A stretch of 64,000 nt of DNA from JAXGMQ01 sp964613055 (GTDB lineage Bacteria; Caldisericota; Caldisericia; JAAYUI01). Each line of letters opens with the position of its first letter. The stretch's first letter is position 1. A program made the position numbers and the translations under genes. Shown here one piece after another: positions 1 to 10,000 of this stretch. The DNA lies in the NCBI GenBank assembly GCA_964613055.1, contig CAZTGD010000007.1:1-64000 (forward strand), written 5' to 3'. The notes under the pieces are model-generated. The model was given only the letters and a program-made list of their open reading frames with translations. It did not search any database and was not told the DNA's origin.

Positions 1-2771
1 AGATCAGCATCATACAAGCACCCCAAACCCACGATTGAACCACCAGAAGCCACAAAATCACTCAATGCACTGATAGTATTCGATGTGTAGGGATTAACAC
101 AGTTAGGGTCAGGGAGTATAACTGAATCTGCACCTAGCTCTATTAGATCAGGTAGAGGATAACCAAACATAACAGCCCAATAAGAATCTGAACCCACAAA
201 GGAGAGTTCAGTAGGGATATTATCAAATTCCTCTGCTTTCTCATTGAATTCTTCTTGAGCAAATTCCTCTTGTGCTTTTGTACTTGGATAGAAATAGGAA
301 ACAAGACACGCAGCTTTGCAGGTTTGACCCTCTGTGACAGTAAGATTTCTCATGTATTCATTATCATCCGGGTACTGATCTTCTTGACTAAAATGTGTTT
401 TTACACTTATATTATGTTTCCCTATACCAACTGAATCTGCCTTAAAATACACATGTTCACTAAATCCAGATTCCAGCTCATCAATCAATCTTGTTTTTAT
501 CTTTCTCCCGTCTAAGTAGAAATCTACTTTAATATCTTCAGCTGTTTTAAGCCCGTCATTTATTACACTGAAAATGAAATGCTGTCTTGGTTTTGGTTCT
601 GTAATAAAGAACTCTCTATGTGTATCAACAGAAAGATCATTGTTTGCGGCAGAGATGTAATAAATCCAAACTTCAGAATAATTGGGTAATTCAAGTCTTA
701 TTTGCCAATAAGACTTATCTTCATGGTTAATATCAATCTCAAATAAACGGTTATCGCTGGGATCAATTCTCTGCCATTCTGAAACCACTTTCACTTCGTA
801 ATCAAGGTTGATTATTGAATATTTCATCGAAGACTGATCCGAGGTTACTTCGAGCTTATTTTCTTTAATTATCGATAATACTGGTACTTCACCCATACTA
901 TAACCCATAGCTCTCATCTTGGCATCAACCATTTCAACTTCTGGGATCCTATGGGGAGAACCACCTGGTGTTTCAGGAATTCGTATCGTTGGGTCACCAA
1001 AAAACACAAATGCCATCAACGTCTTTGAACCTGTATTGAAAAAGCTGTATCCACCACCATCTACTCCAATGTATTTCTTGTATGCCTGAACAGCCATATC
1101 GCCTAGTGTTGGTGACCAGTTATGGTATGCATTCATAACCTCTTGGAGGATTCTGTCAGTTTGCTCAAAAGGTAGTATCTTTACAACACCGCCCTCTATA
1201 GTCCAATTAACTCCTGCATAGTTAAGCCTTGAACCTCCGTAATATGCAATGGGTCCCCCGGGTGATGCTATACATGCTTGTCCAAAAGACATACCTTTGC
1301 CACCTTCATATTCATCCAAATCATAGTCTACAACTGTGGAATCATACATACCATTTGTGCATGCAGGTGTCAGTAGTATAGGTAATTTATCCCTCTCTGA
1401 CATTGCCAGGATATCCTCAGTTGTTACCATTCCCGGTTCTGTTGCTAAAGCCTCACCTGAACCATGATTTATGCTGTAAACAAAACCCACTTCATCACCA
1501 ATAGCTTCCACAACATCTTCTGATGAAAATCGTTCCCTAGTCTTGTAGTACTTTTCTACTTCGAATCCATCAAGCATTCCAATGTCTATGAGTGCTTGAC
1601 ATTCAATTTCACCTTCAAATCCTCCACTGAATGGATCTCCTCCAGCGAGATTAATACTATGAAACCAATCATCATCTTCTAGAGCTTTTCTATATCTTGA
1701 TATTTTTTGTACGACAATATCAGCTTCTTCAACATTTCTTACTGGAAGCCTTCCTAAAGCTATGTTTGGTATGGTGTCAAGATCTGGTGAAGCATAGAAA
1801 AGATCTGTGGGTACATACTGATCATATTCATAGTATGACATTGTATTGAGGTAGTAAAACGACGGTGGTACCAACTCGCCATCACCCATGATTGTCACAT
1901 ATGATACATCATCTATCTTAGATTCGAGGTAACTGCGGATACTTCTCGCAAGGTCATAGTCATACAACTCCAAATCATTCTTCTGGGATTTAGAGAATTC
2001 TGTAAAGTTAGTCAGATCCTCTGGTTCTTCTTCCTGTGGAGTATAGTCAGACTCAATCTCATCTACTGTTATCACGTTTACTTCATAACCGTCATTCCTC
2101 TGTATTACAGCTAATGATTCTGCGGGTGATCTAAGAACATGAGGGCAAATAATTATTGCTTTATCAATTTCGCTTTCTTCATTTACAGACGACAAAGAAT
2201 ACTGTTTGTTTATGGAATAGGTCACATCAAGCTCGATATTCGTGATTACGATCATCTCATCACTGTCAAAATCTAGTAACACTGGAGCAACCAATAGCGT
2301 TAACCAATAGCCATCCGATCCTAATTCGATCTTGTAATCACCAATACTGTCTGGATATATACCTGTTAATAATTCAGGTTTGAAATGTTTTTTCTCATTA
2401 TTCCAGGTATTTGGGTAGTACATTTGAAGATTTGGAATTGGATGCCTATCCCACTGTGTTGACCTTATTGAGACAGCTAGTGGATGCTTGTCACCCATAT
2501 GCATACGCTTTGATATGAGCGGTACCTGAGGCATACCTATATCCTGTGATAATGACATATCCTCATAGAATAGTCTACCCTTTGCATTGATTAATTCGTC
2601 TACGTTCAGGTTGAATTTTAGTGGAATGGAATTACCACTCGCACTTGTCAGCTTAAATCCACCAGCAGATATTGGCAAATCTGCAATAGATAATGCTTCA
2701 GCTGGTTGCGAAACAGGAAAACAAGTAAGTATAAGCATACTCACTACAGCAATCATCGTGAACCTCTTCAT
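1..2771 (-). CDS. Gingipain-like C25 family cysteine peptidase, secreted (3' end outside window)
   Basis: The frame is open from an ATG at 2771 down to base 1, giving at least 923 residues; the C-terminus lies off the window. A strong SD (AAGGAGG) sits just upstream. The N-terminus is a signal peptide (KR, then a hydrophobic stretch ending near PVSQPAEA). The catalytic signature of peptidase family C25 is visible: NHGSG with His436 and TPACTNG with Cys471, a 35-residue gap close to that of gingipains. A CARDB/Ig-like beta domain appears to follow from about residue 690. It is the last visible gene of the minus-strand kinase operon, 20 bp after the NHL gene. The likely role is extracellular proteolysis or surface-protein maturation; the substrate is unknown. 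Whether it ends in a sorting tail like that of the subtilase at 34.8 kb cannot be seen here. Confidence 0.85.
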   Translation of the reverse strand, partial: MKRFTMIAVVSMLILTCFPVSQPAEALSIADLPISAGGFKLTSASGNSIPLKFNLNVDELINAKGRLFYEDMSLSQDIGMPQVPLISKRMHMGDKHPLAVSIRSTQWDRHPIPNLQMYYPNTWNNEKKHFKPELLTGIYPDSIGDYKIELGSDGYWLTLLVAPVLLDFDSDEMIVITNIELDVTYSINKQYSLSSVNEESEIDKAIIICPHVLRSPAESLAVIQRNDGYEVNVITVDEIESDYTPQEEEPEDLTNFTEFSKSQKNDLELYDYDLARSIRSYLESKIDDVSYVTIMGDGELVPPSFYYLNTMSYYEYDQYVPTDLFYASPDLDTIPNIALGRLPVRNVEEADIVVQKISRYRKALEDDDWFHSINLAGGDPFSGGFEGEIECQALIDIGMLDGFEVEKYYKTRERFSSEDVVEAIGDEVGFVYSINHGSGEALATEPGMVTTEDILAMSERDKLPILLTPACTNGMYDSTVVDYDLDEYEGGKGMSFGQACIASPGGPIAYYGGSRLNYAGVNWTIEGGVVKILPFEQTDRILQEVMNAYHNWSPTLGDMAVQAYKKYIGVDGGGYSFFNTGSKTLMAFVFFGDPTIRIPETPGGSPHRIPEVEMVDAKMRAMGYSMGEVPVLSIIKENKLEVTSDQSSMKYSIINLDYEVKVVSEWQRIDPSDNRLFEIDINHEDKSYWQIRLELPNYSEVWIYYISAANNDLSVDTHREFFITEPKPRQHFIFSVINDGLKTAEDIKVDFYLDGRKIKTRLIDELESGFSEHVYFKADSVGIGKHNISVKTHFSQEDQYPDDNEYMRNLTVTEGQTCKAACLVSYFYPSTKAQEEFAQEEFNEKAEEFDNIPTELSFVGSDSYWAVMFGYPLPDLIELGADSVILPDPNCVNPYTSNTISALSDFVASGGSIVGLGCLYDAD

Positions 2772-2791
2772 AGCACTCCTCCTTAAGTTCG

Positions 2792-5116
2792 CTATTCCTG
2801 AATATAAACTAATCTTATTGATTTATCGTTATGGTTCCAGTAACTCTCACACTCTAGCATGTCTGTAAAGAATGATAAAGGAACAAAAGTAGTTCCAGAT
2901 TTTATTTCAGGTGGGGGATTGATCGTACCAAATGTTGATTCTCCGGAAAAATCGAGTATTACATTCTCCGAATTGACTTCAATCGATATCCAAATATCTT
3001 TCTTTGGAAAAGTAACATCAATGAATCCATTGTAATAATCGACACTGCCACCAAAAGCTTCGCTTATGAACCTCAAAGGTATCATCGTCTTTCCATTGTT
3101 GATATATGGAGCCACACCCAAATCAACCTCTCCATCATCTATCCTAGCGGTTCTGTTGCCTATCTGAATTATTATATCTATCTGACTGACCTCTGATCTA
3201 GGTACCCTTAACTCACATGGTATTGATACTCTGCCAGCATTTGTTTCGAGAAGAAGATTTTCTCTATATCTCATGTTTGATATGAAGTGAAGTGTCTTTG
3301 CTTTTATTTTAAGAACAACGTCATCACCTTTGAATCTCTTCGAACTTACAGTTATCCAATCCGGTACAATAGAGAAAGTCCCTTCGAGTGTGCCCCCACC
3401 AATGTTTTTGATCACAATGTCAAGTTCCATCTCGCTGTCCGCCGGTACATCACCAAAATTGACCACCTTTGGTAGAATCTTTACCTGTGGTGGCGACATT
3501 AGAACCGACTTGGTGTATCGAGCCAACCTCATACCAGCTTCATCCAAAACATATAACCAGTCACCAAATTGAGATATGGAAACGGGATGGGTAAAACTGT
3601 CAAGATTATCCAAGTAGTTTATTGTTGACTCTTCTTTTATACCTGCAGTAAATGGTCCTCCCGAAGATCCAAATGATTCCATAATCCCATTTATCTGACT
3701 GACCAAGAACATACCTTGATCTGTAACTACAACTACTCTTTGCGGAGACAGCAACATCACATCATTTATCTTGGTATCAATTTCCTTTGTCCAAGAGAAC
3801 TCACCAAGTCTCGTTAGAATAGATAAAGTAGTTTCATTGTAAGCGACTGCTATGTAATCATTTTCATAGTCTATTGCAATGGGTGAATCGAAGAAGGACT
3901 CATCTCCAACAATTTTCCTTTCTTTTACAGATCCCGAGTAGGAGTCTATACAACCAGTGCTAGTCAAGACAAAGAGATCTTCCTGATCAGAATAAACACA
4001 GTCCACCGCTGTCGCATCATCCATTGAGTATAATTCTCCACCCTCTCTAGTGAGAATATCTACCTTTCCACTATCACCATTCAGAACTGATATAAGGTTT
4101 GTTGAAACATCAATCCTTCCAGGATTTTCTGCTGGAATGGAAAAAAGGCTTTGTCCCAATTGATTGACAACTCTAATCTTACTATTGATTCTGTCAGATA
4201 CGTACACACGACCATTCTCGTCAACAGCGTGGCAAGAAGGCAAATAAAAAGAATTCGGATTATAATCAATGAGTGTCTCAACATCACCGTTGGAGGTATC
4301 AACACTCACCATCTCATGTGTCTCTCTTGAACACAGAGTAAGAATGTCATTCTTTAGCAACATAGATGGATAGATTCCACCAGGTTTCTTTGGAGATATA
4401 TTCCAATTTGGTCGAGTATCTCCACCGATACCGAAGGTATATACCATGTTGCTGGATAGAACATAAATGCGTCTTGAACCATCAGTGACCATAGATAAAG
4501 GGTTGTCAAATGAACCAAAATCATCTACTACATCAAAATACGAAGATAGAATTAGTCCTTTCCCCAATCCTTTGTCCAGGATGATGTATCTGTGACTACT
4601 CGTAACAAAGCATTGCAATGGTTGATCCAATTCATGCTCTATCACCTTATAAGGTTTTAAATCATTTTCTGTAATAATCACCTTACCCAATGAAGGATCT
4701 GATATGTATATTCTATTTCTGCTGTCAGTCGACAAACCCATTGGCCGGATTAATTCATCTTCACCAATCTGTGTAATCGTTTCCTTTAGTCTTCCCTTTT
4801 GGTCAAAAACATGCAAACAACCAACATCTGACACAATAATTCTGCCTTTGCTATATAAAATATGTGCCGGCTCATCAAGATTTGAGTCTCCATATCCCCC
4901 AAATCTAAATCGATACTTAAGATCAGAAGTCAGAGAGAGGATTTCGTTTGTCCCCTCGTTAATTATAAAAAGGTTTCCATTAGAATCAGTCGATATTGCA
5001 CTTGGAAGAATGAGATCATCAGAATAAGGTCCCCCTATCACCAAGGATGATTCCTTCTCTTGAGCACTAACTGGAGGTGCTAGTAACAGAAGAATGATAA
5101 TTATTATGGATATCAA
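2792..5116 (-). CDS. Secreted NHL-repeat beta-propeller protein with ASH-like and stalk domains
   Basis: A 774-residue protein from a TTG start, or about 5 residues longer if the ATA at 5131 is used (see findings). The hydrophobic N-terminus ending in PPVSAQ is a signal peptide. Residues of roughly 25-530 are NHL/SBBP-type propeller repeats with recurring DSNGNLFIINEGTN-like and VSDRINSKIRV-like blades. About 543-640 is a beta-sandwich with the NFGDVP...IKNIGGGTLEG pattern of ASH/Hydin-like modules. About 648-774 is a copper-amine-oxidase-N-like stalk domain (PLRFISEAFGGSV, FVPLSFFTDML). A paralogue of the same architecture lies at 46245-48680. It is probably an extracellular or wall-associated binding protein. 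It follows the kinase gene directly, so it may be its partner or output. No enzymatic motif is visible. Confidence 0.85.
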   Translation of the reverse strand: MISIIIIILLLLAPPVSAQEKESSLVIGGPYSDDLILPSAISTDSNGNLFIINEGTNEILSLTSDLKYRFRFGGYGDSNLDEPAHILYSKGRIIVSDVGCLHVFDQKGRLKETITQIGEDELIRPMGLSTDSRNRIYISDPSLGKVIITENDLKPYKVIEHELDQPLQCFVTSSHRYIILDKGLGKGLILSSYFDVVDDFGSFDNPLSMVTDGSRRIYVLSSNMVYTFGIGGDTRPNWNISPKKPGGIYPSMLLKNDILTLCSRETHEMVSVDTSNGDVETLIDYNPNSFYLPSCHAVDENGRVYVSDRINSKIRVVNQLGQSLFSIPAENPGRIDVSTNLISVLNGDSGKVDILTREGGELYSMDDATAVDCVYSDQEDLFVLTSTGCIDSYSGSVKERKIVGDESFFDSPIAIDYENDYIAVAYNETTLSILTRLGEFSWTKEIDTKINDVMLLSPQRVVVVTDQGMFLVSQINGIMESFGSSGGPFTAGIKEESTINYLDNLDSFTHPVSISQFGDWLYVLDEAGMRLARYTKSVLMSPPQVKILPKVVNFGDVPADSEMELDIVIKNIGGGTLEGTFSIVPDWITVSSKRFKGDDVVLKIKAKTLHFISNMRYRENLLLETNAGRVSIPCELRVPRSEVSQIDIIIQIGNRTARIDDGEVDLGVAPYINNGKTMIPLRFISEAFGGSVDYYNGFIDVTFPKKDIWISIEVNSENVILDFSGESTFGTINPPPEIKSGTTFVPLSFFTDMLECESYWNHNDKSIRLVYIQE

Positions 5117-5127
5117 TTTTCTGATAG

Positions 5128-7020
5128 TTATTTCAACTCCAATTTTATAACTAGGTTAGCCGTTTCTCCTGCCCTGATTACAACATCTCTCTTATATGAC
5201 TTATAAAGCCTGCCACCACTCGCTGTAACAGTATGACTACCAGGGGTTAAACCAGAAATTGTCAACGGAGAATTTCCAGCTGGTTTTCCGTCAATCATGA
5301 TTGCAATCCCATCAACATTAGATGATATCTGTAATGAGCCAGTTTTTGGAGGGGGTGGTGTTTCTTCACCACTATCGGAACCTGAACCTGAACTGCTACC
5401 GGAAGAGCTACCATTTGAATTTTCACCATTATTTGATTCTCTATTATTTGGTGTTGGAGGTATTACCTCAATATCCGGTTCTGGTTCTATGTATTCGAAT
5501 TTCACATCTATAGTAACCTTCTGACCATTTACCGGTTCCAACACAACTAGACCGCTAAATTGACCTGTAAATAGCTTTGTAGAATCAACAGATATCGGAA
5601 AATCAATTGTCTCTCCAGCAGGTATTGATAAATCAGATCCCTCCATCATAAAAATGTTACCACTCAAAGTTCTTTTTATCACCAATGTAGATTGACCAAC
5701 ATTCGATACTGATATTATCTTTGGCGACGGGGTTTCTTCAACTGTACCCCAATCTATGTTTCTTGTTAGAACTTTCATTTCTCCAGGTTTTTTAAGCATT
5801 ATTTTTTCTAGTACTACATCTTTTCCCGATTCCAACTTAAGTTCGACTTCCTCTTGAATGTAACCATCAAGACTCACTCTAATTTCATACTTGCCAGGTG
5901 ATAGATCAGTAATTGTGAGATCTCCATCAGCAATTCCCTCAGTCACTACTGTATCACTATCAAGTGTTTTATACTCAATATCATTGGGACCTTTGATCTC
6001 TATCAATGCTCCATCAGGCTCAGTATCTACTATAACATCCGCAGGTTTGGGTGCGAAGAACGCAAAATAGCTGTAAACACCACCTCCAATAATCAAAACC
6101 AGGAATACAATCAGTAAAGTCATTTTAATTTTCCTGGCTCGTTTTGGATTTGACCGCGGGACTTTGCGCTTTTTTATTCTAGAATTCTTCGGAATCTTTA
6201 TGTTTTCCATGACAGCATCCAAAGTAGTGATAAGTTCCTTTGGAGTTTGGAATCGCTCGTCTAGATCCTTCGTCATTAACCGCTCAATTATATCAACCAA
6301 ATCCTTTGGCAGGTCCTTTCGGAGGTTAGTAAGTGGGAATGGTTCCTTGTTGATGTGCATGTTAAGCACACCCCACGGTGTATCAGATTCAAACGGAACC
6401 TCACCTACCAACGCTTCATAGAAAACAACACCTAGTGAGTACAAATCAGACCGTTTATCAACCTTTTCACCCTGCGCCTGTTCAGGTGACATGTATTCGG
6501 GCGTTCCAACAAAACTCCCTGCACTAGTCATGGTTGCAAAATCCTTCGATTTTGCAATGCCAAAGTCCATTATCTTTACCTGGCCAGAGGCCGTTACCAT
6601 GATATTTTGGCTCTTGATATCTCTGTGTGCGACAAGACCTCTTGAGTAGGCATGATCAAGTGCTCTGGCAACCTGTGTCACATAAGATGCTGCTTCTTGT
6701 ATCGCAAGTGGACCTTTCTGTTCAATGATAGAGGATAGAGTCTTGCCTTCGACGTACTCCATAACCATGTAATAGACATCATCTTCTCTACCAAAATCCC
6801 TTATCCTGCAGATATTTGGATGGTCAAGTTTGGTTGCGGATTTCGCTTCACGCTCAAATCTTTCAATATAATCCTCACCCTCAGTAAATTGTTCCCTAAG
6901 AATCTTTAGCGCGACTATTTCACCTGAATCAAGGTCTCTGGCAAGAAACACCTCTGCCATACCACCACTTCCAACCTTGTCATAGACCTTGTACCTACTA
7001 GATATTGTTCTTCCTATCAC
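5128..7020 (-). CDS. Membrane Ser/Thr protein kinase (PknB-type) with extracellular ASH-like and PEGA domains
   Basis: 630 residues from a GTG start. Residues 10-270 form a complete Hanks-type kinase: GSGGMAEV loop, Lys39, HRDIKSQN (Asp134), DFG at 152-154 and SPE at 179. One transmembrane helix lies at about 300-322 after a basic stretch. The outside part contains a PEGA domain (about 328-410, PGKYEIRVSLDGY), an ASH-like sandwich (about 418-515), a low-complexity Ser/Gly/Asn linker (about 522-560) and a second PEGA domain to the end. The topology is that of a receptor kinase with a cytoplasmic catalytic domain. It lies 28 bp downstream of the pseudokinase gene and overlaps or nearly abuts the NHL gene. 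The ASH-like module resembles that of the two NHL/stalk proteins in this window. The ligand is unknown. Confidence 0.93.
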   Translation of the reverse strand: MIGRTISSRYKVYDKVGSGGMAEVFLARDLDSGEIVALKILREQFTEGEDYIERFEREAKSATKLDHPNICRIRDFGREDDVYYMVMEYVEGKTLSSIIEQKGPLAIQEAASYVTQVARALDHAYSRGLVAHRDIKSQNIMVTASGQVKIMDFGIAKSKDFATMTSAGSFVGTPEYMSPEQAQGEKVDKRSDLYSLGVVFYEALVGEVPFESDTPWGVLNMHINKEPFPLTNLRKDLPKDLVDIIERLMTKDLDERFQTPKELITTLDAVMENIKIPKNSRIKKRKVPRSNPKRARKIKMTLLIVFLVLIIGGGVYSYFAFFAPKPADVIVDTEPDGALIEIKGPNDIEYKTLDSDTVVTEGIADGDLTITDLSPGKYEIRVSLDGYIQEEVELKLESGKDVVLEKIMLKKPGEMKVLTRNIDWGTVEETPSPKIISVSNVGQSTLVIKRTLSGNIFMMEGSDLSIPAGETIDFPISVDSTKLFTGQFSGLVVLEPVNGQKVTIDVKFEYIEPEPDIEVIPPTPNNRESNNGENSNGSSSGSSSGSGSDSGEETPPPPKTGSLQISSNVDGIAIMIDGKPAGNSPLTISGLTPGSHTVTASGGRLYKSYKRDVVIRAGETANLVIKLELK

Positions 7021-7048
7021 TTCTTATAAAACCTCATTTTTTTCTGCA

Positions 7049-10000
7049 TCAATTGTGTACTTCTTTCTTGAATTGGTCAATTATATCTACGAGTTGTGTT
7101 ATGTCGTCTTTTAACGAACGTAATTCATCAGATACATCTAGTCCACCCAACGATTTCCCTAGAGTTTTTTTAAGATTTGTTTCCATAGATGTAGCTGAAT
7201 TTACTAGATCATAGAAGTGTCGTTTACTACTGCTTTTCCCTATCTTAATTAGATTTTTTAACGCTTTATTTTCCTCAATTAACGAGTCATACTGAGAATT
7301 CTTCTGGTATAGTTCAGCAAAAGAGATTGCAGTAGCGGCATGAGAGCATAGAGCCTTGAAAAATTCAGCATTCTTTTTTGAAAAATAGAATGTAGGAATT
7401 TGACTGTCCACATACACTATACCGATAATTTTTTCGCCCATTTTCAATGGAGCCGCCATAATCGATCTGAGACTCAGCCCGACTATTGAATCCTTTGACT
7501 TGAATTTCATATCTGATTCCGTGTCAGCGACCGAAACCAATTCACCTTTTGATATAACATCATCGGTCACAGAAGAGGAGAATGCGAATCTATCCGGAGA
7601 AAGGTTCTCTTTTTCTTTGTTCCTGCCAAACCTAAAATCCAGACTGCCTGATTTGGTGATGAGCATAATAAAACCGCGCTCTGCACCTGACACTTTTAAA
7701 GCCATATCGACAATCATTGGTAGAAGTTCGTTTAGGTTAGTCACTTGAACCAACGCCCTTGATATTTCAAGCAACATCCTCAGATTTCTGTAATCCTCTC
7801 CATATTTGCCTAGCTCCTTGTCAATATGGAATTCAGCGCGTCTTATCCTTTTCAGTTCTTTATCTCCACCTTCTTCGTCAAAAAACATACCCGCTTCTGA
7901 AAGTTTTGAAGAAGCTCTGAAGAAATCTTCCTGTTTTATGAATAACTCAGCAAGGTCTATCTTGATCGAGTTTACCAACCATTTACTCTTCTTTTTTTCA
8001 AGTATCTTTAGCGCCTTTAGGTAATATTCCTCAGCTTTGTCATACTTCCCCATCTTAGCATAAATAGTAGCATTCAATCTATAAGACTTGGCATGAAGGG
8101 TTTCATTCTTCGTTGAAGATGCAAGTTGCTCAAGGGAGTTAGCGTGTAATCTAGCATTCTCTAGATTATCTTTAATAAGTGATATTCTACCCAAATTCTC
8201 TTCAACCTGGGCAACATATTCCTCTTCACCCATCTCACCCAGAAGCTTGCTAGCCCTATCAAGAAGAACTTGAGCCTGGTCAATCGAGTTGTTCTCCAGA
8301 TGCCGAGTCCCAATTAGAATCATTGATTTAGCTAGTGTATGATTATCATTTATCTCCTCAGCCATATACCTAGCTCGTTCAATAACTTCCCTTGACCGAT
8401 CTGCGTTCCCTCGTCTTTCAAGCATAATTCCATATTCGAGTAATGCTCTTGCTAAAGGTTTTTTTAATTTTAATTTCGATTCCACTGAAACCAATTTCGA
8501 TAGATGCTTCAGTGCTGATACAGTATCTTCGTTCTCGATATAGAATCGTGATGAAAGCCAGTAGAATTGAGACTTGAGATGCAAGTCCCAACTACTTGAT
8601 ACCATACCCTCTGTTCTACGAATAGTTCTTGAAGTCTGAGTTTTTCTACCCATCATCTGTGTCAGCTTAATAATCCATATTGAAATTCTCAACTTGTCAG
8701 ACGCATATTCCATGCCCTTAGCAACTGACAGCGCTTCATTTGCCAGTTCCATTGAACCATCGAAGTCTGCCATGGCAGCTGAAAGTCTGCTTGCTGTTAA
8801 ATAACAAGCTATTCTATCAGGAGTGTGTTGAGTGGACGCTATGCAATTTTTCGCGTATTCAAGAGTCTTTTTAGGATCACTTTTCTGCATATAGTCAAGA
8901 TAATGCTCAAACAACAATCTCCGTAGGTTTGGATCATGTATACTTTCCATCTGTCTGACAGACCTATCGAGATGAATCTCCTCATCCAATCCGTCGACCT
9001 TTTTGGCAATAATAGCTAACAGAGCCTCCTCGGATGGGTTCATCTCTTTTATTCTTGGGAGGTATTTCTGTACAGATTGATAGTCACCCTGTCTGTATAG
9101 TGTGTGGACCAACTTTATTCTACAATCATTCGAGTATGAACGATTCTCTTCTGGGATCATCTGAAGAAGCTTAATTAGAAAGAACTTACGTTCGTCGTAT
9201 GCCAATCTTCTCTCACAAGCGGACTGCGCTCTGATAGTGTGAACAAATGCCGGTTCGGGTTTATTTCCCTTTGTTGCCAAAAGAGCCAATTGAATATCAG
9301 GTTCTGGCATGCATTTCCTGGCTTCATCATCATCAAGAGCAGATACAATCTGATCGTATATTCTCCTGCGCTCCTCTGTTGGTATCATTGATATTATTGA
9401 ATCAACAAACGACTTGTGGGAAATGAAGAAATAGAAGCCACCCGCCTCGATACGCTTTCTTAGAAAACCTTTTGAAATGAGTTCTGATATCGTTTTTGCT
9501 AGATCAGATCTATTTTCGAATGATACTAAATCAGGTTTAGAGACAATTTTTTCCAGAAGACCAATTGTTATTCTACCACCCATCATCGCCGTGAATTGAT
9601 AGATAGACCTTTCTGATGAGCTAAGGTTAGAGATTATTTTCGGTACTAGTCTATTTACATCAATATTATCAGATAATTCAGTAAATTTGCTTATGTTGAA
9701 ATCATACGAATCTTCATTGATTGATAGAGCTCCATTTAAGACTGACAACCTCACCAGTTCGTCAAGTTTAAGCAAGTTACCACCAGTGGCCTCGAAGAAT
9801 CTGGCACATATATCCTCCGGTAGATCAGGTGCAGTTGTCAGGTACCTGATATGTGTTACTGAATTTGAGTAATCAAGTGGCTTCACTTGTATCTTGCTAA
9901 CCTGTTCAGAATAAAGTAGATCATCAAAGAGTTTCTGTTGTGAACTGCGAATCCGGGAAGGTGATATCGATGCAACCACAAGGATTCTTGATTCACTGAT

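Noticed and set aside
2587..2868. Plus-strand 93-codon frame over the C25/NHL gene junction
   Set aside because: It crosses the start of a well-supported minus-strand gene and has no recognisable product.
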